Shown: positions 1 through 8,113, numbered from the stretch's first letter. The stretch is DNA of 59,308 nt from Mesohalobacter salilacus (GCA_003931895.1 RRZV01000088.1:1-59308); one strand, 5' to 3'. Translations and numbers: made by a program. The notes: generated from the sequence alone by a model not told the origin.

Positions 1-60
1 TTAATCATAACTTTGCGATTCTTTGCGTTTTTCCTTTGTGACCTTTGCGTGAAATAAGAA
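1..60 (-). repeat. Degenerate dispersed repeat rich in CTTTGCG units
   Basis: Read on the minus strand, this stretch contains TTTCACGCAAAGG followed by CACAAAGG and further CGCAAAG units. A related copy lies at 4131-4180 on the plus strand; over the best 22 positions (33-54 here, 4131-4152 there) I count 19 identities. It lies in the 260-base gene-free start of the window, which otherwise holds only AT-rich DNA and the phosphatase promoter. Similar degenerate repeats occur between genes in Flavobacteria; their function is unknown to me. Confidence 0.5.
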
Positions 61-236
61 TTTTACTATCAATGCTTAAAGTAGACTGATTAGTTACTAA
101 TCCATTAATATACTTATTTATAAATTTTAAATCAATTTTCTAAATTAGAATTTCATTTTAATAAAATTAACCTTAATTACATATTGCCTTTCAATTTGAT
201 AACTTTTTTGTAAAATACAATAGCTGACATCATCTC

Positions 237-244
237 TATATTTG
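237..244 (+). promoter_or_regulatory. -7 box (TATATTTG) of the PhoD-like gene
   Basis: TATATTTG matches the Bacteroidota sigma-A -7 consensus TAnnTTTG and lies 16 bases before the ATG at 261. I see no TTG at the usual 19-base spacing upstream, so only the -7 element is supported. Confidence 0.5.
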
Positions 245-260
245 AACAAAAATATAGACT

Positions 261-1979
261 ATGAAAAAAGCAGATAGAAGATCGTTTCTCAGACAATCCC
301 TTTTGGCCACAGCTGGAATTTTAATCGTTCCGAATTTCTTGAGTTGTAGTAATGATGATGATGTGAGTAGTTCAAGAATTCCACAAAATTTAACCAGTGA
401 TAATTTTAACGAAGGCGTAGCCAGTTTTGATCCTCAGTCTAATCAGGTCATCATTTGGACACGCTACACCACTTCAAGGCCTTCTGCTTCTTTAGTTTGG
501 CAAATTTCTACTGACCAACAATTTGAAAACATATTACGATCAGGTGAAGTCGCTACTGATTCTGCAAGAGATTATACTGCGGCTATTCAGATAGAAAATC
601 TTGACGCTGGACTTAAACTTTATTACAGATTTATCAACGTTGTTGATGAGACAGTTTCTACGGTTGGTGAAACTTTTACACCTTCAACCAACATAAATGA
701 ATTGTCTATGGCAGTAGTAAGCTGCTCAAATTTCCAATCCGGATTTTTTAATGTTTATAGATCCATAGCGAACTCAAGTGCAGATGTGGTGGTTCACTTA
801 GGAGATTATATTTATGAATATGCAGGTGGTGAGTTTGGAACAATTCCTGGATTTACGGAATCAGCTGGTAGAACACATAGTCCTGACGCAGAAATATTAA
901 ATTTAGAACAGTATAGACAACGTTACCGTCAATATAGACAGGACGAAGATTTAAAAGAGCTTCACAGAAAAAAACCATTTGTTACCGTTTGGGATGATCA
1001 CGAAGTAGCCAATGATGCTTACACCGATGGCGCTGAAAATCATCAAAGTTCTGAAGGCAATTTCGACACTAGAAAACAAGATGCGCTTCAAGCCTACAGT
1101 GAATATTTACCTTTAACCTCTACTGATAATAGTTTGATATATCGCAAATTAAACTTTGGAAATTTAGCAGATTTAATGATGTTGGATACTAGAATTATTG
1201 GTCGAAATCAACAACTCAGTTATTCAAATTATTTTGATAATCAAGGAAATTTTGATGCGGTTAGTTTTCAAAATGACTTGCTAAATCCAAGTAGAACTAT
1301 TTTAGGGTCAACCCAACTCAATTGGTTTCAAAATGAACTAAATAACAGCTCAACAAACTGGCAAATCATCGGTCAACAAGTGCTTATGACTAAGTTTTTA
1401 TTACCCTTAGAAATTGCTGTTCTCTTAGCTCAATCAGGGAGTTCACCAAGTCCAGAACAACTTGCTCTAATCAATCAAACTTTTCAAGAGTTAATTGTAA
1501 TTAAAACCCGCATGCTTCAAGGAGATTCTACTTTAACCGCTGAAGAGATTGCAAGAGTTGAAAATGTCTTACCATTTAATCTTGATGCCTGGGATGGTTA
1601 CCCAACAGAAAGAGAAGCGGTTTATGCGGCTTTTGCTAACAAAAATGTTGTGGTATTGGCAGGAGACACCCACAATGCTTGGGAAAACGATTTAAAAGAT
1701 GCCAGTGGAAATTTAGTGGCAAAAGAAATAGCAACCAGTTCTGTAAGCTCACCAGGTATTGGCGAAGTGCTCGGAGGTGACCCAAACGTGATTGCAGGTT
1801 TTGAAGATGCCTTAACTTTTTTAGTCGATGAAATGAACTATGCAAACTTAGCGAATAGAGGATACGTTTTAGTTTCGATTAATTCTTCTTCAGTAACATC
1901 TGAATACAAAATGGTCGATACGGTTTTCAGTCCATCCTCTTCAGAATTTACTGATCATAGTGTTACGGTTAATAGTTAA
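261..1979 (+). CDS. PhoD-like alkaline phosphatase/phosphodiesterase, Tat-exported lipoprotein
   Basis: A 572-residue metallophosphoesterase of the PhoD family, expected to release phosphate from phosphoesters outside the cytoplasm. The N-terminus has a twin-arginine motif (RRSFLRQ) followed by a hydrophobic stretch and a lipobox (FLSC), so it should be exported folded through Tat and then lipidated. A PhoD-type N-terminal beta domain covers roughly residues 45-140. Metal-binding motifs visible are GDYIYEY (D182), VWDDHE (D245, D246, H247) and AGDTHNAW (D469, H471). It stands alone with its own -7 box; the next gene has a separate promoter. The exact substrate (phosphodiester, phospholipid or teichoic-like polymer) cannot be read from sequence. 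Confidence 0.9.
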   Translation: MKKADRRSFLRQSLLATAGILIVPNFLSCSNDDDVSSSRIPQNLTSDNFNEGVASFDPQSNQVIIWTRYTTSRPSASLVWQISTDQQFENILRSGEVATDSARDYTAAIQIENLDAGLKLYYRFINVVDETVSTVGETFTPSTNINELSMAVVSCSNFQSGFFNVYRSIANSSADVVVHLGDYIYEYAGGEFGTIPGFTESAGRTHSPDAEILNLEQYRQRYRQYRQDEDLKELHRKKPFVTVWDDHEVANDAYTDGAENHQSSEGNFDTRKQDALQAYSEYLPLTSTDNSLIYRKLNFGNLADLMMLDTRIIGRNQQLSYSNYFDNQGNFDAVSFQNDLLNPSRTILGSTQLNWFQNELNNSSTNWQIIGQQVLMTKFLLPLEIAVLLAQSGSSPSPEQLALINQTFQELIVIKTRMLQGDSTLTAEEIARVENVLPFNLDAWDGYPTEREAVYAAFANKNVVVLAGDTHNAWENDLKDASGNLVAKEIATSSVSSPGIGEVLGGDPNVIAGFEDALTFLVDEMNYANLANRGYVLVSINSSSVTSEYKMVDTVFSPSSSEFTDHSVTVNS

Positions 1980-2049
1980 TATCCAAAACATAAAATAAAT
2001 TATTTTTTTAGTGTTTAGCTAAAACACATTATTTAAGACCCAAATACCA

Positions 2050-2057
2050 TAACTTTG
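2050..2057 (+). promoter_or_regulatory. -7 box (TAACTTTG) of the ClC gene
   Basis: TAACTTTG fits TAnnTTTG and lies 25 bases upstream of the ATG at 2083. It helps choose that ATG over the in-frame TTG at 2068, which would lie only 10 bases after the box. No clear -33 TTG is seen. Confidence 0.45.
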
Positions 2058-2082
2058 TATTGTTTTTTTGTTCAATAGCAAC

Positions 2083-3876
2083 ATGAAAAAATACAAGAGT
2101 CAAAAAATATTATTCAAAATCATCAAGTGGAAGGAGCAGTATCTTTCTCACCATCAATTTGTCATAATTCTAAGTGCTTTAATTGGTTTTGCTGCAGGTT
2201 TGGTCGCTGTGACCCTCAAAAATTTAGCCTATTTACTTCAAGACTGGGTTGAAAAAGGACTACTTTTTACCTTTGAACAAGTGTATTATTTTATTTTTCC
2301 TTTTATCGGTCTTTTATTGACCTACCTAATTTTAAATCACATTTTAAAAGCTCGGATTGGTCAAGGGATTTCATCCACACTTTTTGCTATTTCTCAACGA
2401 AAAGGTTTTGTAAAAACCATACAAAGTTATGCTTCGCTAATCACAGCACCGCTAACCGTTGGTTTAGGGGGGTCGGCGGGTTTAGAGTCTCCAACTGTGG
2501 CGACCAGTGCGGGATTGGGTTCAATATTGTCTCGCTATTTTAAAGTGAATCAAGCGACAAGAACTTTATTAATAGGTTGTGCTGCCGCTGGGGCGATGTC
2601 ATCTTTGTTTAAAGCCCCCATTGCCGCCATAATTTTTGCTATCGAAATTTTTGCTTTAGACTTGACATTGGTATCTATGATTCCTCTCTTAGTTGCTTCA
2701 GTATCAGCAATTTTAACCTCTTATTTTTTCTTTGGTTCAGATATTATTTTGCAGCCACAAGTGACTTCGGCTTTTCAAATTCAGGATGTGTTGTATTATG
2801 TCATTTTAGCTGTAATTTGTGCGGGGTTTTCATTGCTATTTGTAAAAATCTATACGTTCACCTTTAGTCTTTTTGAAAAGATTTCGTCTCGATTAAAACG
2901 CGCAATAATCGGTGGCTTACTCTTAGGACTGATGATTTTTGTTTTTCCTCAACTTTACGGAGAAGGTTATCCTTTTGTCAATCAGTTGTTGTCTGGTGAT
3001 AACTCGTTTTGGATTGACTCAAAACTTAATCTCGGTTGGGATAATTTGTGGTTTTTTATTGGTTTCTTATTCTTAGTCATGATTTTCAAAATCATAGCCA
3101 CTTCGGTGACCATTGCTTCTGGTGGTGTTGGTGGAATTTTTGCTCCAGTATTATTTATTGGCAGTATCATAGGCACGTGTTATGCACTCATCGTCAAGCA
3201 ATTCGATTTGCTGTCGAATTCCATATCTGATAATAATTTTGCCCTCGTCGGTATGGCTGGCTTAATGTCTGGCGTGATGCACGCTCCACTAACAGCAATT
3301 TTCTTGATTGCAGAAATCACTTCGGGTTATAATTTATTCATTCCGCTGATGATTTGTGTCGCCATTTCTTATGGCATAAGTCATCGGTTTCAGAAACATT
3401 CCATTTATAATATTGAGTTGGCTCAACGTGGGCAACTTGTGACGCACGATAAAGATGAAACTGTGTTGAGTTTGTTAGAAATCAATCAATTAATTGAACG
3501 TAATTTTGTCATTTTGCGAATAGATATGTCTTTGGAAGATGTTGTAAATGAAGGCGTAGTAAAATCTTCAAGAAACATTTTTCCCGTGACAAACCAGCAA
3601 GGAAAATTTAAAGGAATTCTACTTCTGGATGATATCAGAACACTGATGTTTAAACAAGATTTATATCAGGAGGTTTTTGTCAGTGATTTAATGCAAACTG
3701 CACCGGATGTGATAGAACTCACAGACTGTAACGCCAAAGATGTGATGCGAAAATTTAAAGAAACTGACGCGTGGAATTTACCCGTTGTGAGAGAAGGAAA
3801 ATATGTTGGATTTATATCAAAATCTAAAATGCTTACGGCGTATCGTGATAAATTAGTAGATTTGAGTATTCAGTAA
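2083..3876 (+). CDS. ClC-family chloride channel/transporter with C-terminal CBS pair
   Basis: A 597-residue integral membrane protein of the voltage-gated chloride channel family. The first roughly 440 residues are a series of hydrophobic helices. The segment with G-L-E-S-P (near residue 140) corresponds to the GREGP region that carries the gating glutamate, so that Glu is kept. The usual GSGIP selectivity signature is replaced by G-Q-G-I-S, a variant to note when predicting ion selectivity. Residues after about 465 form a cytosolic tandem CBS domain, which commonly binds nucleotides. An in-frame TTG at 2068 would add five residues, but the ATG at 2083 fits the promoter better. Channel versus H+/Cl- antiporter cannot be decided. 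Confidence 0.9.
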   Translation: MKKYKSQKILFKIIKWKEQYLSHHQFVIILSALIGFAAGLVAVTLKNLAYLLQDWVEKGLLFTFEQVYYFIFPFIGLLLTYLILNHILKARIGQGISSTLFAISQRKGFVKTIQSYASLITAPLTVGLGGSAGLESPTVATSAGLGSILSRYFKVNQATRTLLIGCAAAGAMSSLFKAPIAAIIFAIEIFALDLTLVSMIPLLVASVSAILTSYFFFGSDIILQPQVTSAFQIQDVLYYVILAVICAGFSLLFVKIYTFTFSLFEKISSRLKRAIIGGLLLGLMIFVFPQLYGEGYPFVNQLLSGDNSFWIDSKLNLGWDNLWFFIGFLFLVMIFKIIATSVTIASGGVGGIFAPVLFIGSIIGTCYALIVKQFDLLSNSISDNNFALVGMAGLMSGVMHAPLTAIFLIAEITSGYNLFIPLMICVAISYGISHRFQKHSIYNIELAQRGQLVTHDKDETVLSLLEINQLIERNFVILRIDMSLEDVVNEGVVKSSRNIFPVTNQQGKFKGILLLDDIRTLMFKQDLYQEVFVSDLMQTAPDVIELTDCNAKDVMRKFKETDAWNLPVVREGKYVGFISKSKMLTAYRDKLVDLSIQ

Positions 3877-3886
3877 AATTTTGGTT

Positions 3887-4126
3887 ATGAGAATTGTATT
3901 GTGGATTTGTTTTATAATGATGCTCGGTGGTTTTGGCACGGGATTTTATATCAAAATTATTGAAGCCAATCCTGAATTAGGGGATAAAATTATTGGCCTT
4001 TCAGTTTTATTTAGCTCGTTTATTTTTATGCCTTTGTTTTTATATCACCGCTGGAAAGGAAAAGACATTAAAGATTATGTGCTTGATAAAAAAAAGTTAG
4101 ATGAAATGCGAGAGAAGGATTTGTAG
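3887..4126 (+). CDS. Small two-helix membrane protein, hypothetical
   Basis: A 79-residue protein with two predicted transmembrane segments (about residues 3-22 and 36-53) and a charged C-terminal tail rich in K, D and E. The start is the ATG at 3887; a TTG two codons earlier is less likely. It begins only 10 bases after the ClC gene and is probably co-transcribed with it. I do not recognise a family. It may be an accessory subunit or simply a membrane protein sharing the transcript. Confidence 0.6.
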   Translation: MRIVLWICFIMMLGGFGTGFYIKIIEANPELGDKIIGLSVLFSSFIFMPLFLYHRWKGKDIKDYVLDKKKLDEMREKDL

Positions 4127-4130
4127 TGTG

Positions 4131-4180
4131 TTTCACGCAGAGCACACAAAGGCTTTCGCTAAGCTCACAGAGAAAAATTA
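4131..4180 (+). repeat. Second copy of the TTTCACGCA dispersed repeat
   Basis: This stretch starts TTTCACGCAGAGCACACAAA and continues with CGCTAAG and CACAGAG units, related to the minus-strand repeat at 1-60. It fills the space between the TAG stop at 4124-4126 and the ATG of the hydratase gene at 4185, so it is part of that gene's leader if the genes are co-transcribed. Confidence 0.5.
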
Positions 4181-4184
4181 TCAA

Positions 4185-4964
4185 ATGAAAAATTTAGAAT
4201 TTATAGCTCAACAACTCTACACCGCTGAAATTGAAAAACAAACAATTCCACCCATTCGGACTGAGTTTACTAATGAAAGAAATATTGAAGCCGCCTATGA
4301 AATACAGCAGCTTGTTACTCAAAAAAAAATAGCAAAAGGCGCTAAATTAGTTGGTAAAAAAATCGGCTTAACCTCCTTTGCCGTTCAAGAACAACTCGGT
4401 GTTGATGAACCTGATTTTGGGGTGCTGACTAAAACAATGCAAATTGAAAATCACGAAAAAATTGATTTTAAAAACCTCATGCAACCCAAAGCAGAAGCTG
4501 AATGGGCTTTTGTTTTAAAAGAGAATATAGAAGCTGATCAAATCACTTTAAATGATGTAAAAAATACCATTGATTATGCCGTTGTTGCGATAGAAATTGT
4601 CGGTAGCCGCATTAAAAATTGGGATATCAAAATCACTGATACCATAGCAGATAATGCGTCTGCAAGTCATTTTGTTTTGGGTTCAAAAAAAATAGATTTA
4701 TCTAAAATTGATATGGTCAACTGCGAAATGAAAATGTTTAAAAGTGACAGTCTCATTTCTGAAGGCACAGGTCAAGCCTGTATGGGAAATCCACTTAAAG
4801 CTGTATTATGGTTGGCTCAAACTATGCAAAAATTCAAACAACCATTACAAGCAGGTGAAATTATTTTGTCTGGCGCTTTAGGGCCAATGACTGAAATAGG
4901 AAAAGGTGACAAATTGAGGGCTAGTATAGATGATTTTGATGTTGTCGAGTTTGAAGCCGTTTAA
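4185..4964 (+). CDS. 2-keto-4-pentenoate hydratase (MhpD-like, fumarylacetoacetate hydrolase superfamily)
   Basis: A 259-residue protein of the MhpD/XylJ branch of the FAH superfamily, which hydrates 2-hydroxypenta-2,4-dienoate type compounds in aromatic meta-cleavage pathways or decarboxylates oxalocrotonate. Family hallmarks are the KKIGLTS segment, a GVDEPDFGVL stretch, a metal-ligand region around AEAEWAFVL, and the C-terminal GALGPM. I chose the ATG at 4185 because the upstream extension runs through the dispersed repeat and looks non-coding. No ring-cleavage dioxygenase or aldolase is next to it, so the substrate is open. It converges on the FeoB-associated gene with three bases between stops. 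Confidence 0.85.
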   Translation: MKNLEFIAQQLYTAEIEKQTIPPIRTEFTNERNIEAAYEIQQLVTQKKIAKGAKLVGKKIGLTSFAVQEQLGVDEPDFGVLTKTMQIENHEKIDFKNLMQPKAEAEWAFVLKENIEADQITLNDVKNTIDYAVVAIEIVGSRIKNWDIKITDTIADNASASHFVLGSKKIDLSKIDMVNCEMKMFKSDSLISEGTGQACMGNPLKAVLWLAQTMQKFKQPLQAGEIILSGALGPMTEIGKGDKLRASIDDFDVVEFEAV

Positions 4965-4967
4965 TAC

Positions 4968-5093
4968 TTAGCAACCACAATCATTCTGTCCACATGCCTT
5001 TTTAGTTTTTTTCTTAAAGAAGAATTTTTTAACTAAAAAACCAATAGCTGCTATAAACGTTATCCAAACCAGTATTTCTTGTATTGACATCAT
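4968..5093 (-). CDS. FeoB-associated Cys-rich membrane protein (41 aa)
   Basis: A 41-residue protein: an N-terminal hydrophobic helix (IQEILVWITFIAAIGFLV), a run of lysines, and a C-terminal cysteine cluster (ACGQNDCGC). This is the pattern of the FeoB-associated Cys-rich membrane protein family found with ferrous iron transporters. It starts one base after the feoB stop on the same strand (5093 against 5095), so it is the third gene of the feoA-feoB operon. Either of the two consecutive ATG codons could be the start. The cysteines may bind Fe(II) or take part in redox on the cytosolic side; this is inferred. It is easy to miss because of its size. Confidence 0.85.
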   Translation of the reverse strand: MMSIQEILVWITFIAAIGFLVKKFFFKKKTKKACGQNDCGC

Positions 5094-5094
5094 T

Positions 5095-7203
5095 TTATTT
5101 TAAAAGTTGATAAGCAATTAAAGATACAATATAAGCAAAACCTGTCATAAAAACAAGTTGAAAGATCGGCCATTTCCAGGTATTAGTTTCACGTTTTACC
5201 ACTGCAAGTGTGCTCATACACTGCATGGCAAAAGCATAAAACAATAACAAACTAATACCGCTGGCAAAGTTGAATAGTTTTCCGCCGATAATCGGATTAA
5301 CCTCTTTAGACATGCGTTGTTTTATAGTCTCTTCATTTTCACTGCCTACGCTGTAAATCGTGGCGAGTGTTCCTACAAAAACTTCTCGAGCTGCAAAAGA
5401 GCTGATGACGGCTATTCCAATTTTCCAATCATAACCCAAAGGTTGAACTATAGGCTCAATGCCTTTTCCCATATAACCAATATAAGAATGTCTTAATTTG
5501 TAAGATGAAATTTTAGTATCTAACTCTTCTTGTGTTAAATCTAAGTTTTCAGTTTTAACCTCGGTTTTGACGATGTCTTCTGCATTTTTGAATTTTTCAT
5601 TAGGGCCATAACTGGCTAAAACCCACAAAATAATAGAAATAGCTAAAATGATTTTACCGGCACCAAAGACAAATGATTTGGTTTTATCGAGAACTGTGAT
5701 CAAAACATTTTTGGCTATAGGGACTTTATAATTCGGCATTTCAACTACAAAATAAGTCTTTTGGGAAGTTTTCATGATTTTGTGAAGCAGCCAAGCTGAA
5801 AACACAGCCATGCCAAATCCAATAAAATACAGTAGCAATAAAACTAAACCTTGATAGTTAAACACGCCAAGAAAACTTTCATCTGGAATCACTAAGGCTA
5901 TAATAATGAGATAAACTGGTAATCTTGCAGAGCAGGTCGTGAATGGAATGACCAAAATGGTGATGAGCCGTTCTTTCCAGTTTTCAATATTTCTCGATGC
6001 CATCACGGCCGGAATAGCACAGGCAGTCCCTGACACTAAAGGCACGATACTTTTTCCGCTGAGCCCAAATTTCTTCATAATTTTATCGGTAAGAAAAACC
6101 ACGCGACTCATGTAACCACTTTCTTCGAGTATGCTAATGAAAAGAAACAAAAAGGCAATTTGTGGAATAAAAATCACAATGCCGCCAATGCCAGGGATAA
6201 TACCCTCAGCAATTAAATTTGTAAACTGCCCAGCAGGCAAAGTGTGTTTTGTCCATTCGCTAAAATGTGCAAAACTTTCATCAATAAAGTCCATAGGATA
6301 GGCTGCCCAATCGTAAATGACTTGAAAAATTAAAAGTAAAATCACTGCAAATATGAGATAACCCCAAATGCGATGCATTAATAAACGGTCTAAACTTGCT
6401 CGCAAACCTTTTGCCGCATTGATATCTTTTGTTAAGGTCGATTTTAGCGTATCATTGATAAAGGTATATCGTGCTATGATTTCCTTTTGCTGTAAGCGCT
6501 TGAGTTCAGATTTACTTTTGGGTTCAAAACTTTTGGTTTTACTTTTGATTTGATTACGGTCTAAGTTACCGAAGTTAGCGTCTTGAGTAATGACTAACCA
6601 AAGTTTATAAGTGTTTTGATTAGGAAAAGTTTTTTTGAGATTACCAAAGTATTCAGTGTCTACTCTTGACGCATTGCAGCAGGCTTCCGTAGAAATTTGT
6701 TTGTAATTTGCAATAAGATTTTTAAGATTGTCAAATCCTGTTTTTTTTCTAGCACTAATAAGTGCAATTTTGGTTTTGAGTTGTGTTTCAAGCTTGGGGA
6801 CGTCAAGACTAATCCCTTTTCTGTCCATTCTATCCGCCATATTGATGGCTAAAATTGTAGGAATTCCAAGGTCTTTAATTTGGGTAAAAAGTAATAGGTT
6901 TCGTTTGAGATTTTCAATATCACTAACCACCACAACAACATCAGGATAATCTTTGTCATTTTTGTTCAGCAGGAGTTCGATGACGATATTTTCATCTAAA
7001 GAAGAAGCATTTAAACTATACGTGCCTGGCAAATCTATGATATGTGCTTTTAGCACTCGACTCAGCTTGGCAACACCTTCTTTTTTTTCAACCGTTATAC
7101 CAGGATAGTTACCAACTTTTTGATTTAAACCTGTTAAGCTGTTAAAGACTGAGGTTTTACCTGTATTCGGATTGCCGACAAGCGCTACGTTAATTTGCCT
7201 CAT
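5095..7203 (-). CDS. feoB: Ferrous iron transporter FeoB
   Basis: A 702-residue Fe(II) uptake protein of the inner membrane. The N-terminal G domain has the P-loop GNPNTGKTS (residues 10-18), DLPG near residue 58 and NMAD as the G4 motif. A linker of about 100 residues leads to the membrane domain, where Gate motifs appear as CSARLPVY and, further on, as the segment around SSFAAREVFVGTLATIYS. Length is within the family's usual 650-800. It follows feoA with one base between and is followed at once by the Cys-rich FeoB-associated gene, so the three form an operon read on the minus strand. Confidence 0.97.
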   Translation of the reverse strand: MRQINVALVGNPNTGKTSVFNSLTGLNQKVGNYPGITVEKKEGVAKLSRVLKAHIIDLPGTYSLNASSLDENIVIELLLNKNDKDYPDVVVVVSDIENLKRNLLLFTQIKDLGIPTILAINMADRMDRKGISLDVPKLETQLKTKIALISARKKTGFDNLKNLIANYKQISTEACCNASRVDTEYFGNLKKTFPNQNTYKLWLVITQDANFGNLDRNQIKSKTKSFEPKSKSELKRLQQKEIIARYTFINDTLKSTLTKDINAAKGLRASLDRLLMHRIWGYLIFAVILLLIFQVIYDWAAYPMDFIDESFAHFSEWTKHTLPAGQFTNLIAEGIIPGIGGIVIFIPQIAFLFLFISILEESGYMSRVVFLTDKIMKKFGLSGKSIVPLVSGTACAIPAVMASRNIENWKERLITILVIPFTTCSARLPVYLIIIALVIPDESFLGVFNYQGLVLLLLYFIGFGMAVFSAWLLHKIMKTSQKTYFVVEMPNYKVPIAKNVLITVLDKTKSFVFGAGKIILAISIILWVLASYGPNEKFKNAEDIVKTEVKTENLDLTQEELDTKISSYKLRHSYIGYMGKGIEPIVQPLGYDWKIGIAVISSFAAREVFVGTLATIYSVGSENEETIKQRMSKEVNPIIGGKLFNFASGISLLLFYAFAMQCMSTLAVVKRETNTWKWPIFQLVFMTGFAYIVSLIAYQLLK

Positions 7204-7204
7204 A

Positions 7205-7435
7205 TTATTCTTCTATGAGTTTAACCAGAATATCTCTAGCGGTTTCGAGCCTGATAGCTAAAAAGGTATCATTGATATTGAGATATAAAGGATCTTTTAT
7301 TTTTGCAATTTTTATGACTTCAACGGCATTGCCAGGTAAACAGCCCATTTCGAGAAGTTTTAAAGGAATCGATTCTGAAGAAATATCAGTAATCGTGGCT
7401 TTTTGTCCGCTTTTTAAATCGGCAACACTTATCAT
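7205..7435 (-). CDS. feoA: Ferrous iron transport protein FeoA
   Basis: A 76-residue SH3-like cytosolic protein that associates with FeoB and supports Fe(II) uptake. It shows the usual FeoA pattern: a G-Q-K-A-T-I opening strand, LLEMGCLPG in the middle and an ending like LAIRLETARDILV. It is the first gene of the feo operon, one base from feoB. A -7 box (TAGATTTG on the minus strand) lies 28 bases upstream of its ATG, and an imperfect palindrome lies further upstream. Confidence 0.95.
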   Translation of the reverse strand: MISVADLKSGQKATITDISSESIPLKLLEMGCLPGNAVEVIKIAKIKDPLYLNINDTFLAIRLETARDILVKLIEE

Positions 7436-7462
7436 TTTTATTTAGATTAAGTTGAAACAGTG

Positions 7463-7470
7463 CAAATCTA
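7463..7470 (-). promoter_or_regulatory. -7 box (TAGATTTG) of the feo operon
   Basis: On the minus strand TAGATTTG matches TAnnTTTG, 27 bases before the feoA ATG. No TTG at 19-base spacing is visible, which would fit a promoter needing an activator or simply a weak -33. Confidence 0.45.
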
Positions 7471-7500
7471 AAAAATCTATTTGAGGTGGACTTTAAAGTT

Positions 7501-7523
7501 GTTGACTTTAATTTAATGTTAAC
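7501..7523. promoter_or_regulatory. Imperfect 23-bp palindrome upstream of feoA
   Basis: The stretch begins GTTGAC and ends GTTAAC, with TTAA blocks symmetric about the centre; only two pairs of positions break the symmetry besides the central base. It lies about 30 bases upstream of the feo -7 box, a place where a regulator could bind. It does not match the textbook Fur or DtxR boxes well, so the role is inferred. The 7436-7573 stretch holds nothing else that I can identify. Confidence 0.3.
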
Positions 7524-7573
7524 TAGAAAAATTGAGTTTGGTCAGTTTTTTGGTTTTTAAAATAGTATTTACC

Positions 7574-7741
7574 TCACTTAAGCTTTCGGTTATCATAGAA
7601 AAATAAACCCATAGCAACAGAATTGATAATTAAAACTAAAAAGGTAAAACGGTTTTCTAAAATATAAATGACTACACCAACAATTGCAAATAAGCCAGCC
7701 AGAAGAGATAAGGGTTTTTTGATTTTAAGCTTTATTAAAAA
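7574..7741 (-). CDS. Possible small membrane protein lacking a standard start codon
   Basis: Directly after the TAG stop of the DUF2237 gene, the same frame stays open for 56 codons to a TGA at 7574-7576. It reads as a credible membrane protein: a basic start (IKLKIKK), a first helix (SLLAGLFAIVGVVIYIL), a short ENR turn, a second helix (FTFLVLIINSVAMGLFFY) and a polar end. There is no ATG, GTG or TTG before the first helix; the candidate starts are ATA or ATC codons. The hydrophobic pattern argues for real coding use, but it could be a decayed gene. I do not recognise a family. Confidence 0.35.
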   Translation of the reverse strand, partial: FLIKLKIKKPLSLLAGLFAIVGVVIYILENRFTFLVLIINSVAMGLFFYDNRKLK

Positions 7742-8113
7742 CTATTTAATATTTAATTTTCTGAAGTCCCATTCTTGTAATTCGTTTAAGCTGATATAAT
7801 CTAAAACCTTTTCATGACAAGCTTCTAGATTAAGGTAAACGGGGAAACCTGCTTCTTTACTTTTAAGCCAAATGCCCATACAAATACACCACCAATCCCC
7901 AGCTTTAAGTCCAGGAAATTGCCATTGTGGTCTTGGGGTAATCAAATCGTTGCCACGGGCTTGATTGAAGGCGAGAAATTCATCGGTCATTTGTGCTGCT
8001 ACAATGTGTAAACCCGGATCGCGTTGGTCATAAGTGCAATAACCATCACGTTTGGCGCCTGTTAAAGGATTGAGCGAGCAAGGTTGAAGTGTTGTGCCGA
8101 GGACGTTTTTCAT
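7742..8113 (-). CDS. DUF2237 family protein
   Basis: A 123-residue soluble protein of the DUF2237 family, whose function is unknown. The family signature is clear: NVLGTTLQPCS at the start, TGAKRDGYC, MTDEFLAFNQARGNDL, and TPRPQWQFPGLKAGDWWCIC. The conserved cysteines (C17, C26 and the two around the WWCIC segment) suggest metal or redox chemistry, though this is inference. Length is typical. It is separated by 37 bases from the PIN toxin gene upstream on the same strand. The frame stays open after its TAG stop into the small hydrophobic ORF at 7574-7741. Confidence 0.9.
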   Translation of the reverse strand: MKNVLGTTLQPCSLNPLTGAKRDGYCTYDQRDPGLHIVAAQMTDEFLAFNQARGNDLITPRPQWQFPGLKAGDWWCICMGIWLKSKEAGFPVYLNLEACHEKVLDYISLNELQEWDFRKLNIK

